Source: Mesonia algae (GTDB lineage Bacteria > Bacteroidota > Bacteroidia > Flavobacteriales > Flavobacteriaceae). Taken from it: 64,000 bases of DNA. The DNA lies in assembly GCF_003253545.1 (NCBI RefSeq), contig NZ_QKYV01000008.1:1-64000 (forward strand), given 5' to 3'. Both the position numbers and the translations under genes were made by a program. This document shows positions 27,031 through 35,696 of this stretch, in pieces. Positions within the stretch are counted from its first letter, which is position 1. The number at the start of each line of letters is the position of its first letter. The notes beneath the pieces are model-generated. The model ran no database searches. It had not been told where the DNA came from and saw only the letters and a list, made by a program, of their open reading frames with translations.

Positions 27031-29317
27031 AAATTTATACGTATTCTTATTTATTATTTTAGGTTTATGTTGTAGTGTCACTAAAGCACAAACAACAAAA
27101 GATTCTATTGCTTTACCTCAAGTAATTATAGAATTAGAAAATAACTACGATTACAATTTTTCTTTTGCCGATAAAGATATAGAGGATCTATATGTTCCCC
27201 TATATGATACAAAAATGCCTTTTACAGATATCATTGCTTTTCTTGAAGCGCACACCCCACTTATTTTTGAAAGTATTTCTGAGAAATTTATTGCAGTTAC
27301 AAAAAATAAAAATATTCTTACTGCTGAAAAAATTGAAGAGCTAGAAACTATTATTATTTCTAACTATTTAGCTCGAGGTATAACCAAAAAAGATCAAGGT
27401 GTTTTTGAGGTAAATTTTGACGATTTTGCGGTGTTACCAGGTTTAATAGAGCCCGATGCTTTACAAACAGTAAGGTTTTTACCAGGAGTAGAAAGTATAA
27501 ATGAAAAAATATCTGATCTCAACATTCGTGGCGGAACACAGGATCAAAATTTGGTATTATGGGACGGGATAAGGATGTATCAGTCAGGTCATTTTTTCGG
27601 ACTTATTTCTGCGATAAATCCATATATGACACAAAAGGTTTCTTTAACTAAAAACGGAACCAATTCCGCTTACGGAAATAGTGTTTCTGGAATTTTATCA
27701 CTTTCCACCAGCGATAAAATTCAAAATGATTTTCATGCAGAAGCAGGTGTAAATTACCTAAGCGCTTATGGTTTAGTAGACGTTCCTTTGTTCAAAAACT
27801 CATCATTAAAAATTGCAGCAAGAAGCTCTATAAATAGTTTTTTTAAAACCCCTACTTATGATCAATATTACGATCGGGCATTTCAAAATACAGAAATAAC
27901 AGATACGAGTGAACAAAGTATCAAAACAAACGATGAGTTTTCTTTCTATGACGTTAGTTTAAGGTGGCTTTACAAACTTTCTAAAAAAGATCGTTTACGT
28001 ATTAATTTCATTTATTTAGACAATGATCTTACTTTCTTAGAAAATGCCGTAGTAGACAATGAGATTAACACAAAAACTAGTGAACTTTCTCAAAATAGTT
28101 TAGGCATCGGCATTAATTATAAAAGGAACTGGAGTGATGTTTTTAAAACAAACTTTCAATACTATTTTTCTGATTATCAATTAAATTCTAAAAATGCTAA
28201 TGCAGTCACTTCTCAGGATCTTACACAAGAAAATGAAGTGATAGAGAATAGTTTTAAATTTACCACTTCGTATAAGGTAAATGGGAATATTCAATTAGAA
28301 AACGGACTGGATTTTATAAAAACTAGAATTGACAACGTTCAAAAAATGATTAATCCCTTATCGGGAAATTTTAGTCAGCTTTATGCAACCAATTATGCGT
28401 TATTTTCCACCTTTTCGTTTAAATCTAATGATTTAAAAACTTCGCTTCAATTGGGTACTCGACTTAATTATTTTAATGAATTTGATTTATTTTTATTCGA
28501 ACCTCGATTCAGTTTTAATCAAAAAATTTTAGATCATCTTTCATTCGAGTTTTTAGGCGAAGCAAAAAGTCAATCGAGCACTCAAATCATAGATTTCCAA
28601 AAGGATTTTCTCGGTATAGAGAATAGACGTTGGCAGTTAGCAGATCAAGAAGAAGTCCCTATTCTCAAAAGCTTTCAACTATCTTTAGGCGTGCATTATC
28701 ATAAAAATAATTGGCAAGCAAGTACCGAGGCTTATACTAAAAAAGTAAAGGGAATCACTTCTAGAAGTCAAGGATTTCAAAATCAATTTGAATACGCTCC
28801 TTTAATTGGTGACTATTATATTCGAGGTATAGACTTTTTACTAAAAAGAAGATTTGGGAGAATAAATGCATGGGCTAGTTACTCTTTGACCAACAACGAC
28901 TATACTTTTGAAGAAATATCTGAAGAGCCTTTTGACAGTAACTTAGAAATTACCAATTCGCTTTCCTTTACCACCTCTTATGAATATAATCAACTTAAAC
29001 TTTCAGGCGGAATAAAATGGCGCTCCGGAAGACATTTTACTCCCTTAAGTGAAACAGGATTATCTAACCATCAATTTGATTATCTAGCTCCTAATAGCGA
29101 TAATTTAGACCCTTATGTTAGAGTAGATTTTTCTGCCAGTAAGCAATTTCCTATTCATCCTAAAATAAACGCTTATGCAGGAATTTCAATATGGAATGTT
29201 TTAAACACAAAGAATATTGTAAATGCTTATTATGAAAGAACAAATGAAGAAATATTTTTGGTTGAACAAGAAGGTTTAGGAATAACACCAAATCTTATCT
29301 TTAGACTCATGTTTTAA
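27023..29317 (+). CDS. TonB-dependent outer-membrane receptor with STN signalling domain
   Basis: The start is chosen as GTG at 27023 (MSKNLYVF), overlapping the fecR stop by 8 bp; GTG at 27017 is also possible. It has 764 residues. A signal peptide ends near KAQ. The STN domain (about 35-95: IIELENNYDYNFSFADKDIEDLYV) is the part that touches a FecR. A plug domain follows, with QTVRFLPGVESINEKISDLNIRGG and NLVLWDGIRMYQSGHFFGL. A long beta-barrel ends in LGITPNLIFRLMF with a terminal Phe. No SusD partner follows. The substrate is unknown: a siderophore, glycan or peptide is possible. Confidence 0.92.
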   Translation: MSKNLYVFLFIILGLCCSVTKAQTTKDSIALPQVIIELENNYDYNFSFADKDIEDLYVPLYDTKMPFTDIIAFLEAHTPLIFESISEKFIAVTKNKNILTAEKIEELETIIISNYLARGITKKDQGVFEVNFDDFAVLPGLIEPDALQTVRFLPGVESINEKISDLNIRGGTQDQNLVLWDGIRMYQSGHFFGLISAINPYMTQKVSLTKNGTNSAYGNSVSGILSLSTSDKIQNDFHAEAGVNYLSAYGLVDVPLFKNSSLKIAARSSINSFFKTPTYDQYYDRAFQNTEITDTSEQSIKTNDEFSFYDVSLRWLYKLSKKDRLRINFIYLDNDLTFLENAVVDNEINTKTSELSQNSLGIGINYKRNWSDVFKTNFQYYFSDYQLNSKNANAVTSQDLTQENEVIENSFKFTTSYKVNGNIQLENGLDFIKTRIDNVQKMINPLSGNFSQLYATNYALFSTFSFKSNDLKTSLQLGTRLNYFNEFDLFLFEPRFSFNQKILDHLSFEFLGEAKSQSSTQIIDFQKDFLGIENRRWQLADQEEVPILKSFQLSLGVHYHKNNWQASTEAYTKKVKGITSRSQGFQNQFEYAPLIGDYYIRGIDFLLKRRFGRINAWASYSLTNNDYTFEEISEEPFDSNLEITNSLSFTTSYEYNQLKLSGGIKWRSGRHFTPLSETGLSNHQFDYLAPNSDNLDPYVRVDFSASKQFPIHPKINAYAGISIWNVLNTKNIVNAYYERTNEEIFLVEQEGLGITPNLIFRLMF

Positions 29318-29391
29318 GCAAAATTAAAATTTTTAAATTGCTACTTCGCTTCATTTATCATTATCTTCGATTACATAAACAAGGTTAAAAG

Positions 29392-30360
29392 ATGAATAGA
29401 ATTTGGAAAGCTTTATTTAAAAGATTCACTAACATAGAGGAAAAGATACCTGCAGAAGAATCTATATCAGACTTTCGAAATGCTAAAGCTTACCGAAAAT
29501 TTAAAATTGCATCTAAGCAGCTCATTAAAGAATCTATTTTTATCCTTTGCGGAATTTTTTCTGCAGCCTTTGGATTAGAAAGTTTTTTACTCCCGAATAA
29601 TTTTATTGATGGTGGAGCTACAGGAATCGCTCTTTTACTTACAGGCTTAAGTGAACTTCCGCTTTGGGGAATTATTCTATTGGTAAATGTTCCATTTGTT
29701 ATTTTAGGTTACAATATCATAGGAAAACAATTTGCGGTAAAAACGGCTATAGCCATAAGTTTATTAGCGCTCATTATCGCAAATATTCACTTTCCCGAAG
29801 TAACCGATGATAAGCTATTAGTTGCCGTCTTTGGAGGATTTTTTCTAGGTGCAGGAATAGGATTTTCGGTGAGAGGTGGTGCTGTAATTGATGGTACAGA
29901 AGTATTAGCTATTTATTTAAGTAGAAAATTTGGAGCTACCATTGGCGATATCATTATTATAATTAACGTTATGATTTTTGGCGCTGCAGCCTACTTCCTT
30001 TCTATAGAAGCTGCCCTCTATTCTATGATTACCTATTTTGCAGCTTCAAAAACTTTAGATTTTGTTATCGAAGGTATTGAAGAATATATCTCTGTCAATA
30101 TCATTTCTGTTCACAGTGAAGAAATAAGAGAAATGATTTTAAATAAACTTCGTCGAGGAGTTACCATTTACAAAGGTCAACGCGGAGTAAAACATGCCAG
30201 CGGAAATGATGATTTAGATATTATTTACACCGTTCTTACGCGGTTAGAACTCAACAAACTTAATAATGAGATTGCAAAAATAGACTCTAATGCGTTTGTG
30301 GTAATGACTCCTGTTAAAGACACTAAGGGAGGTATGATTAAACGCAGACCTCTTCACTAA
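29392..30360 (+). CDS. YitT family membrane protein
   Basis: The 322-residue protein has a cytoplasmic N-terminal stretch (1-45) that is longer than in Bacillus members. About five membrane helices follow, with the family segments FLLPNNFIDGGATGIALLL and FSVRGGAVIDGTEVLAIYL. A C-terminal DUF2179 cytoplasmic domain reads VNIISVHSEEIREMIL and YTVLTRLELNKLNNEI. The transported substrate, if any, is not known. It is monocistronic, and a TATCTTCG -7-like box lies upstream. It is convergent with argS. Confidence 0.92.
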   Translation: MNRIWKALFKRFTNIEEKIPAEESISDFRNAKAYRKFKIASKQLIKESIFILCGIFSAAFGLESFLLPNNFIDGGATGIALLLTGLSELPLWGIILLVNVPFVILGYNIIGKQFAVKTAIAISLLALIIANIHFPEVTDDKLLVAVFGGFFLGAGIGFSVRGGAVIDGTEVLAIYLSRKFGATIGDIIIIINVMIFGAAAYFLSIEAALYSMITYFAASKTLDFVIEGIEEYISVNIISVHSEEIREMILNKLRRGVTIYKGQRGVKHASGNDDLDIIYTVLTRLELNKLNNEIAKIDSNAFVVMTPVKDTKGGMIKRRPLH

Positions 30361-30363
30361 ATA

Positions 30364-30396
30364 AAAAAACCGAGTAAAAATTTTACTCGGTTTTTT
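30364..30396. terminator. Bidirectional terminator between the yitT-like gene and argS
   Basis: A perfect 16-bp inverted repeat around one base (core CCGAGTAAAA and TTTTACTCGG) has A and T runs at the ends. It serves both convergent genes. Confidence 0.9.
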
Positions 30397-30401
30397 AGTT
30401 T

Positions 30402-32171
30402 TTACATTCTTTCGGGAACATCTATTCCCAGTAAGCTAAAAGCATTTTTTATAGTTTGCGCTACCGCTTTTGCTAATTGAACTCTAAATATTTTTTCTAT
30501 TTCCACATCGGTTCCTAGAATACTTACATTTTGATAAAAAGAATTAAATTCTTTCACTAAATCGTAGGTGTAATTAGCAATTAAGGCTGGACTGTGTTGA
30601 GCAGCAGCTTGCTGAATCACTTCGGGAAATAATTGCAATTGCTTCATCACCTCTTTTTCTTTAGCGTCCAGCGTATAATCACTTACATCTTCACCGTGAT
30701 TAAAACTTGCTTTACGCAGAATGGATTGTATTCTTGCATACGTATACTGAATAAAAGGCCCTGTATTCCCTTGAAAATCTACAGATTCTTCAGGGTTAAA
30801 TAAAATACGCTTTCGCGGATCTACTTTGAGGATGTAATATTTTAAAGCCCCTAAACCAATAGTGTTATATAAACTCTCTTTCTCCTCATTGGTGTAACCT
30901 TCAAGCTTTCCTAAGTCTTCAGAGATTTTCTGAGCTGTTTGAGTCATCTCTACCATTAAATCATCGGCATCGACAACAGTTCCTTCTCTACTCTTCATTT
31001 TTCCGCTAGGTAAATCTACCATACCGTAACTTAAATGATAAAGGTGATTAGCCCATTCGTAACCTAATTTCTTTAGTATTAAAAACAAGACCTTAAAGTG
31101 GTAATCTTGTTCGTTTCCTACAGTATAAACCAAGCCATTAATAGCATAATCTTCTACACGCTGAATAGCCGTCCCAATATCTTGGGTCATATAAACCGCC
31201 GTCCCATCAGATCGTAAAACGATTTTTTCATCTAAGCCATCTTCAGTTAAATCTATCCAAACACTACCATCTTCTTTTTTAAAGAAAACTCCTTTTTTTA
31301 ATCCTTCTTGAACGACTTCTTTCCCTAATAAATAGGTGTTACTTTCATAATAGTTTTTATCAAAATCTACCCCCATATTTTTATAGGTAGTTTCGAAACC
31401 GTCATAAACCCATTGGTTCATTTTTTTCCAAAGCGCAACTACATCTTCATCTCCTGCTTCCCACTGTAAAAGCATTTTCTTAGCTTCTAACAATAAAGGA
31501 GCTTCTGCTTTTGCTTCTTCTTCTGTTTTTCCTTGCTCTTGGAGTTCTTTGATTTGACTTTTATATTCTTGATCAAATTTTACATAATAGTTCCCTACCA
31601 ACTTATCGCCTTTAAGCCCTGTAGATTCTGGTGTTTCTGCGTTTCCAAATTTTTGCCAAGCCAACATACTTTTGCAAATATGTATTCCACGATCATTAAT
31701 AATTTGGGTTTTATAAACCGTATTTCCTGCTGCTTTAAGAATTTCCGCGACAGCGTAACCTAATAAATTATTTCTTACATGACCTAAATGCAATGGTTTA
31801 TTAGTATTTGGGGAAGAATATTCTACCATAATACTAGGAGATTTCTCCGTAGATTTTACAAAACCAAAATGTGCGTCATCTTTTATTACTTTAAATTGTT
31901 GAAGAAAATAATGATCGCTTATCACCAAATTTAAGAACCCTTTTACCACATTAAAACGAGCAACTTCTTCAACATTTTCTACTAAATAGTTACCAATTGC
32001 TTCTCCTAAACTTACCGGGTTGGTTTTCACTTGGCGTAACATAGGGAAAATTACGACAGTAATATCTCCTTCAAACTCCTTGCGTGTAGCTTGAAATTCG
32101 ACATTTTCTAAATTAACCTGATGTAAAGCTGTTAACGCTTCTTTAATGTGTTGTTCTAATAATATTTGCAT
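30402..32171 (-). CDS. argS: Arginyl-tRNA synthetase
   Basis: This class I enzyme charges tRNA-Arg. It has 589 residues. An N-terminal Add1 domain (about 1-110) precedes the catalytic core, with VEYSSPNTNKPLHLGHVRNN as the HIGH motif. GMVDLPSGKMKSREGTVVDADDL occupies the KMSKS position. The DALR anticodon-binding domain ends with SLLGIDVPERM, a typical C-terminus. A TATCTTTG -7 box lies 26 bp upstream of the ATG. Two palindrome-family sites fall inside the gene, at 30805-30820 and 31742-31758. Confidence 0.97.
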   Translation of the reverse strand: MQILLEQHIKEALTALHQVNLENVEFQATRKEFEGDITVVIFPMLRQVKTNPVSLGEAIGNYLVENVEEVARFNVVKGFLNLVISDHYFLQQFKVIKDDAHFGFVKSTEKSPSIMVEYSSPNTNKPLHLGHVRNNLLGYAVAEILKAAGNTVYKTQIINDRGIHICKSMLAWQKFGNAETPESTGLKGDKLVGNYYVKFDQEYKSQIKELQEQGKTEEEAKAEAPLLLEAKKMLLQWEAGDEDVVALWKKMNQWVYDGFETTYKNMGVDFDKNYYESNTYLLGKEVVQEGLKKGVFFKKEDGSVWIDLTEDGLDEKIVLRSDGTAVYMTQDIGTAIQRVEDYAINGLVYTVGNEQDYHFKVLFLILKKLGYEWANHLYHLSYGMVDLPSGKMKSREGTVVDADDLMVEMTQTAQKISEDLGKLEGYTNEEKESLYNTIGLGALKYYILKVDPRKRILFNPEESVDFQGNTGPFIQYTYARIQSILRKASFNHGEDVSDYTLDAKEKEVMKQLQLFPEVIQQAAAQHSPALIANYTYDLVKEFNSFYQNVSILGTDVEIEKIFRVQLAKAVAQTIKNAFSLLGIDVPERM

Positions 32172-32196
32172 GAAAATTCACTTAAATTTGGAGCTG

Positions 32197-32204
32197 CAAA
32201 GATA
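32197..32204 (-). promoter_or_regulatory. -7 box of argS promoter
   Basis: TATCTTTG on the minus strand is an exact match to TAnnTTTG, 26 bp before the argS ATG. The -33 box is not clear. Confidence 0.5.
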
Positions 32205-32337
32205 ATTTAAAAATTAGAGTTGACTAACCTCTACTTGAGCTTTCCTTTTTTAAAATTATTTATTTTTTAAGTTTTTTCATCTACACCCTCATATTTTAAT
32301 GCTCTAATTTGTAAACCTTCCCTTTTAAATGTAATTT

Positions 32338-32345
32338 TAAGTTTG
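32338..32345 (+). promoter_or_regulatory. -7 box for the thioredoxin-like gene
   Basis: TAAGTTTG matches TAnnTTTG exactly, 33 bp before the ATG at 32379. A TTTG at 32308-32311 is 26 bp upstream, somewhat far for a -33 box. Confidence 0.45.
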
Positions 32346-32378
32346 CTTAAATTTTGATTTCAATAAACTTAATTACAA

Positions 32379-32834
32379 ATGAGATTTCACATAAAAACAA
32401 TTCTCGTAATTTTTATATCTGTATTTATGCTTACTGCTTTTACAAATACAGATAGCACTTACAATTTTGAAGTTAAAAAAGGGATTGATTTTTATAACGG
32501 GGATTATCAAGAAGCTTTAGAGAAAGCTAAAGCGGAAAAGAAATTAGTGTTTGTATACCTTTATGCCAATTGGTGTGGAGTTTGTAAATCATTGAAGAAA
32601 AATACTTTTCGAGATGCATCTGTAGGTGAGTTTTACAATAAAGAATTTATTAATTTGTCTTTAAATGCAGAAAAAGGTGAAGGAGCCGAAATTGCCAGAA
32701 GTATTGGGTTGCGAAGCTATCCTACTTTACTTTATGTAGATGCTAATAATGGCCGAATTTTAAATCGAGTTTCTGGTTATAAAACTCCCATCCAATTTAT
32801 TAATCTAGGCAAAATTTTCACTCAAAAACAATAA
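32379..32834 (+). CDS. Secreted thioredoxin-fold protein
   Basis: The 151-residue protein has a signal peptide or anchor (about 4-22, ending LTAFTNT) and a thioredoxin-like domain of the DUF255/thioredoxin_7 style. The redox motif is CGVC (Cys66 and Cys69) in YANWCGVCKSLKKN. The cis-Pro segment reads LRSYPTLLYVD. It should act in the periplasm as a disulfide reductase or isomerase; the partner is unknown. The next gene, of unknown function, begins 24 bp downstream. Confidence 0.88.
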   Translation: MRFHIKTILVIFISVFMLTAFTNTDSTYNFEVKKGIDFYNGDYQEALEKAKAEKKLVFVYLYANWCGVCKSLKKNTFRDASVGEFYNKEFINLSLNAEKGEGAEIARSIGLRSYPTLLYVDANNGRILNRVSGYKTPIQFINLGKIFTQKQ

Positions 32835-32858
32835 CAAATTAACTTAGTCTAAGAACAA

Positions 32859-33287
32859 ATGCTTTTTAATGTTTCTTACCGGAATCCTAAAATCACAAAT
32901 ACCATCAATCAAACAGTTGGGCTTCCTTTTACTTTAAAAGAACGATTTGCATTAAAGGGAATTGGTTCTGGTAAATTATATATTAATTCTTCGAGTATAG
33001 AAATTCATAATTTATTGGTTTTAGATTCTTATCTTAATGCATGTAATATTGAGATTAGACCCGACGGTATTATTCTTGGTTTTAGATCGCTATTAGAAAG
33101 CTACGCATTGATTATCCCTTATTATCAATTGAAAATCTATAAAGGCAAGGCAGAAGAATACTCAATTTACGGCAACAAACATTTTGTAAAAATTAAAGCC
33201 GATTCTCCAAGAATACATCGATTTATGAAAAAAATATTAACCTTAAAAGCAGATCATTCCAGTTCTTCTAATCAGAGTTATTATTAG
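32859..33287 (+). CDS. Uncharacterised cytoplasmic protein
   Basis: The 142-residue protein has no signal peptide or membrane helix. The middle alternates strands with charged turns: GSGKLYINSSSIEIHNLLV, CNIEIRPDGIILGFRS and LIIPYYQLKIYKGKAEEYSIYG. It ends in a basic helix, FMKKILTLKA, and a Ser-rich tail. The beta pattern resembles a PH-like or GRAM-like domain, but this is only an impression of secondary structure. It may share an mRNA with the preceding thioredoxin-like gene. Confidence 0.6.
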   Translation: MLFNVSYRNPKITNTINQTVGLPFTLKERFALKGIGSGKLYINSSSIEIHNLLVLDSYLNACNIEIRPDGIILGFRSLLESYALIIPYYQLKIYKGKAEEYSIYGNKHFVKIKADSPRIHRFMKKILTLKADHSSSSNQSYY

Positions 33288-33362
33288 CTTTTTGGTAACT
33301 TTCATTTAATTATTTCTTGAACTTCAGCATGGTTTTTCGGAGCATATTTGCCGAAAAAAACG

Positions 33363-33995
33363 ATGGATTTATTTATTTATGTTTTTGCCGCATTATTTTC
33401 GGTAATTAACCCACTAGGAACCGTTCCTGTCTTTGTTGGCTTAACCAAAGAAGATACTAATGCAGAACGTTCTAGAACTTCTTTACTAGCCGCTATCAAT
33501 ACCTTTGTAATTTTAGCAATCGCCTTTTTTACAGGAAAATACATTTTAAACTTTTTTGGAATTAGTATTGAATCACTAAGAATTGCAGGCGGACTTATTA
33601 TAGTGTCTTCTGGTTTTGCTTTGCTTACAGGATCATTTAACAAACATAAAGGTATGGATCGTGAAAAAGTAAAAAATGATGTAAAAGAACGAGATGGCGT
33701 ATCTCTAACTCCCTTGGCTATTCCTATGCTTGCTGGACCCGGAGCGATTTCTTTATTAATTGGATTGCAAGAAGATCACCATTTAATCTTTGATAGATTA
33801 ATTATAGTTTTAGCGATTGCTATTACTTGTACCGCTACTTTTTTAATGCTAAAAAGCGCTCACTTTATTGTAAAATATTTGGGAGCATCGGGAATTAACG
33901 CTATCTCTAGAATTATTGGTTTTATTGTAATTGCAATTGGGATAGAATATATTAGTTCTTCAATAATGACAGTACTTGGGGTAGCACTTCTATAA
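33363..33995 (+). CDS. MarC family integral membrane protein
   Basis: From the ATG at 33363 it has 210 residues; a TTG five codons upstream is the alternative. There are six hydrophobic segments. The family motifs are FSVINPLGTVPVFVGLT in helix 1, GISIESLRIAGGLII, and LTPLAIPMLAGPGAISLLIGL. The MarC/SNARE-associated family has no settled function; early links to multidrug resistance were not upheld. The stop is 4 bp from the stop of the convergent small gene. Confidence 0.92.
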   Translation: MDLFIYVFAALFSVINPLGTVPVFVGLTKEDTNAERSRTSLLAAINTFVILAIAFFTGKYILNFFGISIESLRIAGGLIIVSSGFALLTGSFNKHKGMDREKVKNDVKERDGVSLTPLAIPMLAGPGAISLLIGLQEDHHLIFDRLIIVLAIAITCTATFLMLKSAHFIVKYLGASGINAISRIIGFIVIAIGIEYISSSIMTVLGVALL

Positions 33996-33999
33996 GAGA

Positions 34000-34203
34000 T
34001 TACCTTTTTTTAAAGGCGATACCACAAACCAAAGTAAGAATACCTAAACATATCATGGCAAAGCTTTGAGTATTATCGGTCTTCGCCGGAATTTTACTCG
34101 CACCATCTTCCAAAGAAATATGAGGAAAAACTACGGTATAAAGCCCGTAACCAATAAGCGCTACTCCTAAAATTAGCAAGACGATTTTTAATGTATTCTG
34201 CAT
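34000..34203 (-). CDS. Small two-helix membrane protein
   Basis: The 67-residue protein has membrane helices at about 5-26 (LKIVLLILGVALIGYGLYTVV) and 47-63 (SFAMICLGILTLVCGIAF), with a short loop between them. The tail is KKR. The layout resembles DUF3185-type proteins, but the resemblance is weak. It is convergent with the MarC gene with only 4 bp between the stops, and is divergent from the SDR gene at 34272. Confidence 0.65.
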   Translation of the reverse strand: MQNTLKIVLLILGVALIGYGLYTVVFPHISLEDGASKIPAKTDNTQSFAMICLGILTLVCGIAFKKR

Positions 34204-34271
34204 TCTTAAAGCTTATTTCTATTTTTAGTGGAAAGTTAAGTATTTAATGCGTAAATTATCTTTAAAAAATC

Positions 34272-35696
34272 ATGAAAATTCTTCTTACTGGAGCCAATGG
34301 TTATATTGGCATGCGCTTACTTCCTTTACTTATAGAGATGGAACACGAAGTCATTTGTGCGGTAAGAAGTGCAAGCCGATTTTCTATAGAAAAAGAAGTA
34401 CTTGAAAAAATTGAGATTGTAGAAATAGATTTTTTAGAAGAAGTTGACAACAACTTACTCCCCAAAGATATTGATGTTGCCTACTATTTAATTCATTCTA
34501 TGACTGGTTCTACTACAGATTTTGATGATCTAGAGGAAAAGTCTGCACTTAACTTTAATGCTTATCTAGAAAATCTTTCCGTAAAGCAAGTAATTTATCT
34601 TACAGGGATGGTGAATGAAGATGAAATGTCAAAACATTTGCAGTCTAGAAAGAAAGTAGGAGATATACTCTCACAAGGAAATTTTCATCTCACTTGCTTA
34701 CAAGCAGGGATTATTGTAGGCTCTGGTAGCTCTTCATTTGAAATCATCAGAGATTTATGCGAAAAATTACCTGTAATGATCACTCCGCGTTGGGTAAATA
34801 CGAAAACACAGCCCATCGCCATTAGGAATGTATTAGACTTCTTGACACTTAGCATAGGAAATGAAAAAACTTATGATGATTCATTTGATATTTCGGGTCC
34901 AGATGTGATGACCTATAAAACGATGATGTTAGAATACTGTAAGATTAGAGGTTTAAACCTGCATATTGTTGGCGTTCCTTTTTTATCTCCAAAACTATCC
35001 TCTTACTGGTTGTACTTTATGACTTCAACCTCATATATGTTAGCTGCTAATTTAGTAGATAGTATGAAAATTGAAGTGGTCTCAAAAGACAATAGATTAG
35101 AAAAAATGTTAGGAATACAACCTTTAACTTATACAGAAGCCATTAAAGCCGCCTTTGATAAAATCGAACAGAATCAAGTCTTATCAAGCTGGAAAGACTC
35201 CAGAGTTAGCGGTAGATTTACAAGCGATCTCAATAAATATATCAAGGTTCCTACACATGGATGTTTAATTGATCGGCAAGAAATGAAAAGCGATAACCCT
35301 AAAGCTTCATTAGAGAAAATATGGAGTATTGGCGGAAAAAAGGGATGGTATTACGGAAATAAGCTATGGAAATTTCGTGGTTTTTTAGATAAACTATTTG
35401 GAGGTGTTGGTTTAAGAAGAGGAAGAACCCATCCTAATAAAATTTTTACTGGAGATTCATTAGACTTTTGGCGCGTCTTACTAGCCGATAAAGATGAGAA
35501 ACGTTTATTACTTTTTGCCGAGATGAAAGTACCTGGTGAAGCTTGGTTAGAATTTTATATAGATGAAAACAATATCGTACATCAAACCGCCACCTTTAGG
35601 CCCAAAGGAATATGGGGTAGATTATACTGGTACAGTATGCTTCCGTTTCATTATTTTATCTTTGCAGGAATGCTAGAACGTATTGCTAAAAGTTAG
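34272..35696 (+). CDS. SDR-fold (NmrA-like) protein with C-terminal DUF2867
   Basis: The 474-residue protein begins with a Rossmann motif, TGANGYIG at residues 6-13, and an atypical short-chain dehydrogenase/epimerase domain to about 300: YYLIHSM, VIYLTGMVN and a TPRWVNTKTQPIAIRNV segment. The C-terminal third is DUF2867 (IWSIGGKKGWYYGN, LDFWRVLLADKDEKRLLLFAEM, FHYFIFAGMLERI). The usual catalytic Tyr-x3-Lys is not obvious, so a regulatory or NAD(P)-sensing role is possible. The BCCT transporter ATG follows the TAG stop directly, with no spacer. Confidence 0.88.
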   Translation: MKILLTGANGYIGMRLLPLLIEMEHEVICAVRSASRFSIEKEVLEKIEIVEIDFLEEVDNNLLPKDIDVAYYLIHSMTGSTTDFDDLEEKSALNFNAYLENLSVKQVIYLTGMVNEDEMSKHLQSRKKVGDILSQGNFHLTCLQAGIIVGSGSSSFEIIRDLCEKLPVMITPRWVNTKTQPIAIRNVLDFLTLSIGNEKTYDDSFDISGPDVMTYKTMMLEYCKIRGLNLHIVGVPFLSPKLSSYWLYFMTSTSYMLAANLVDSMKIEVVSKDNRLEKMLGIQPLTYTEAIKAAFDKIEQNQVLSSWKDSRVSGRFTSDLNKYIKVPTHGCLIDRQEMKSDNPKASLEKIWSIGGKKGWYYGNKLWKFRGFLDKLFGGVGLRRGRTHPNKIFTGDSLDFWRVLLADKDEKRLLLFAEMKVPGEAWLEFYIDENNIVHQTATFRPKGIWGRLYWYSMLPFHYFIFAGMLERIAKS

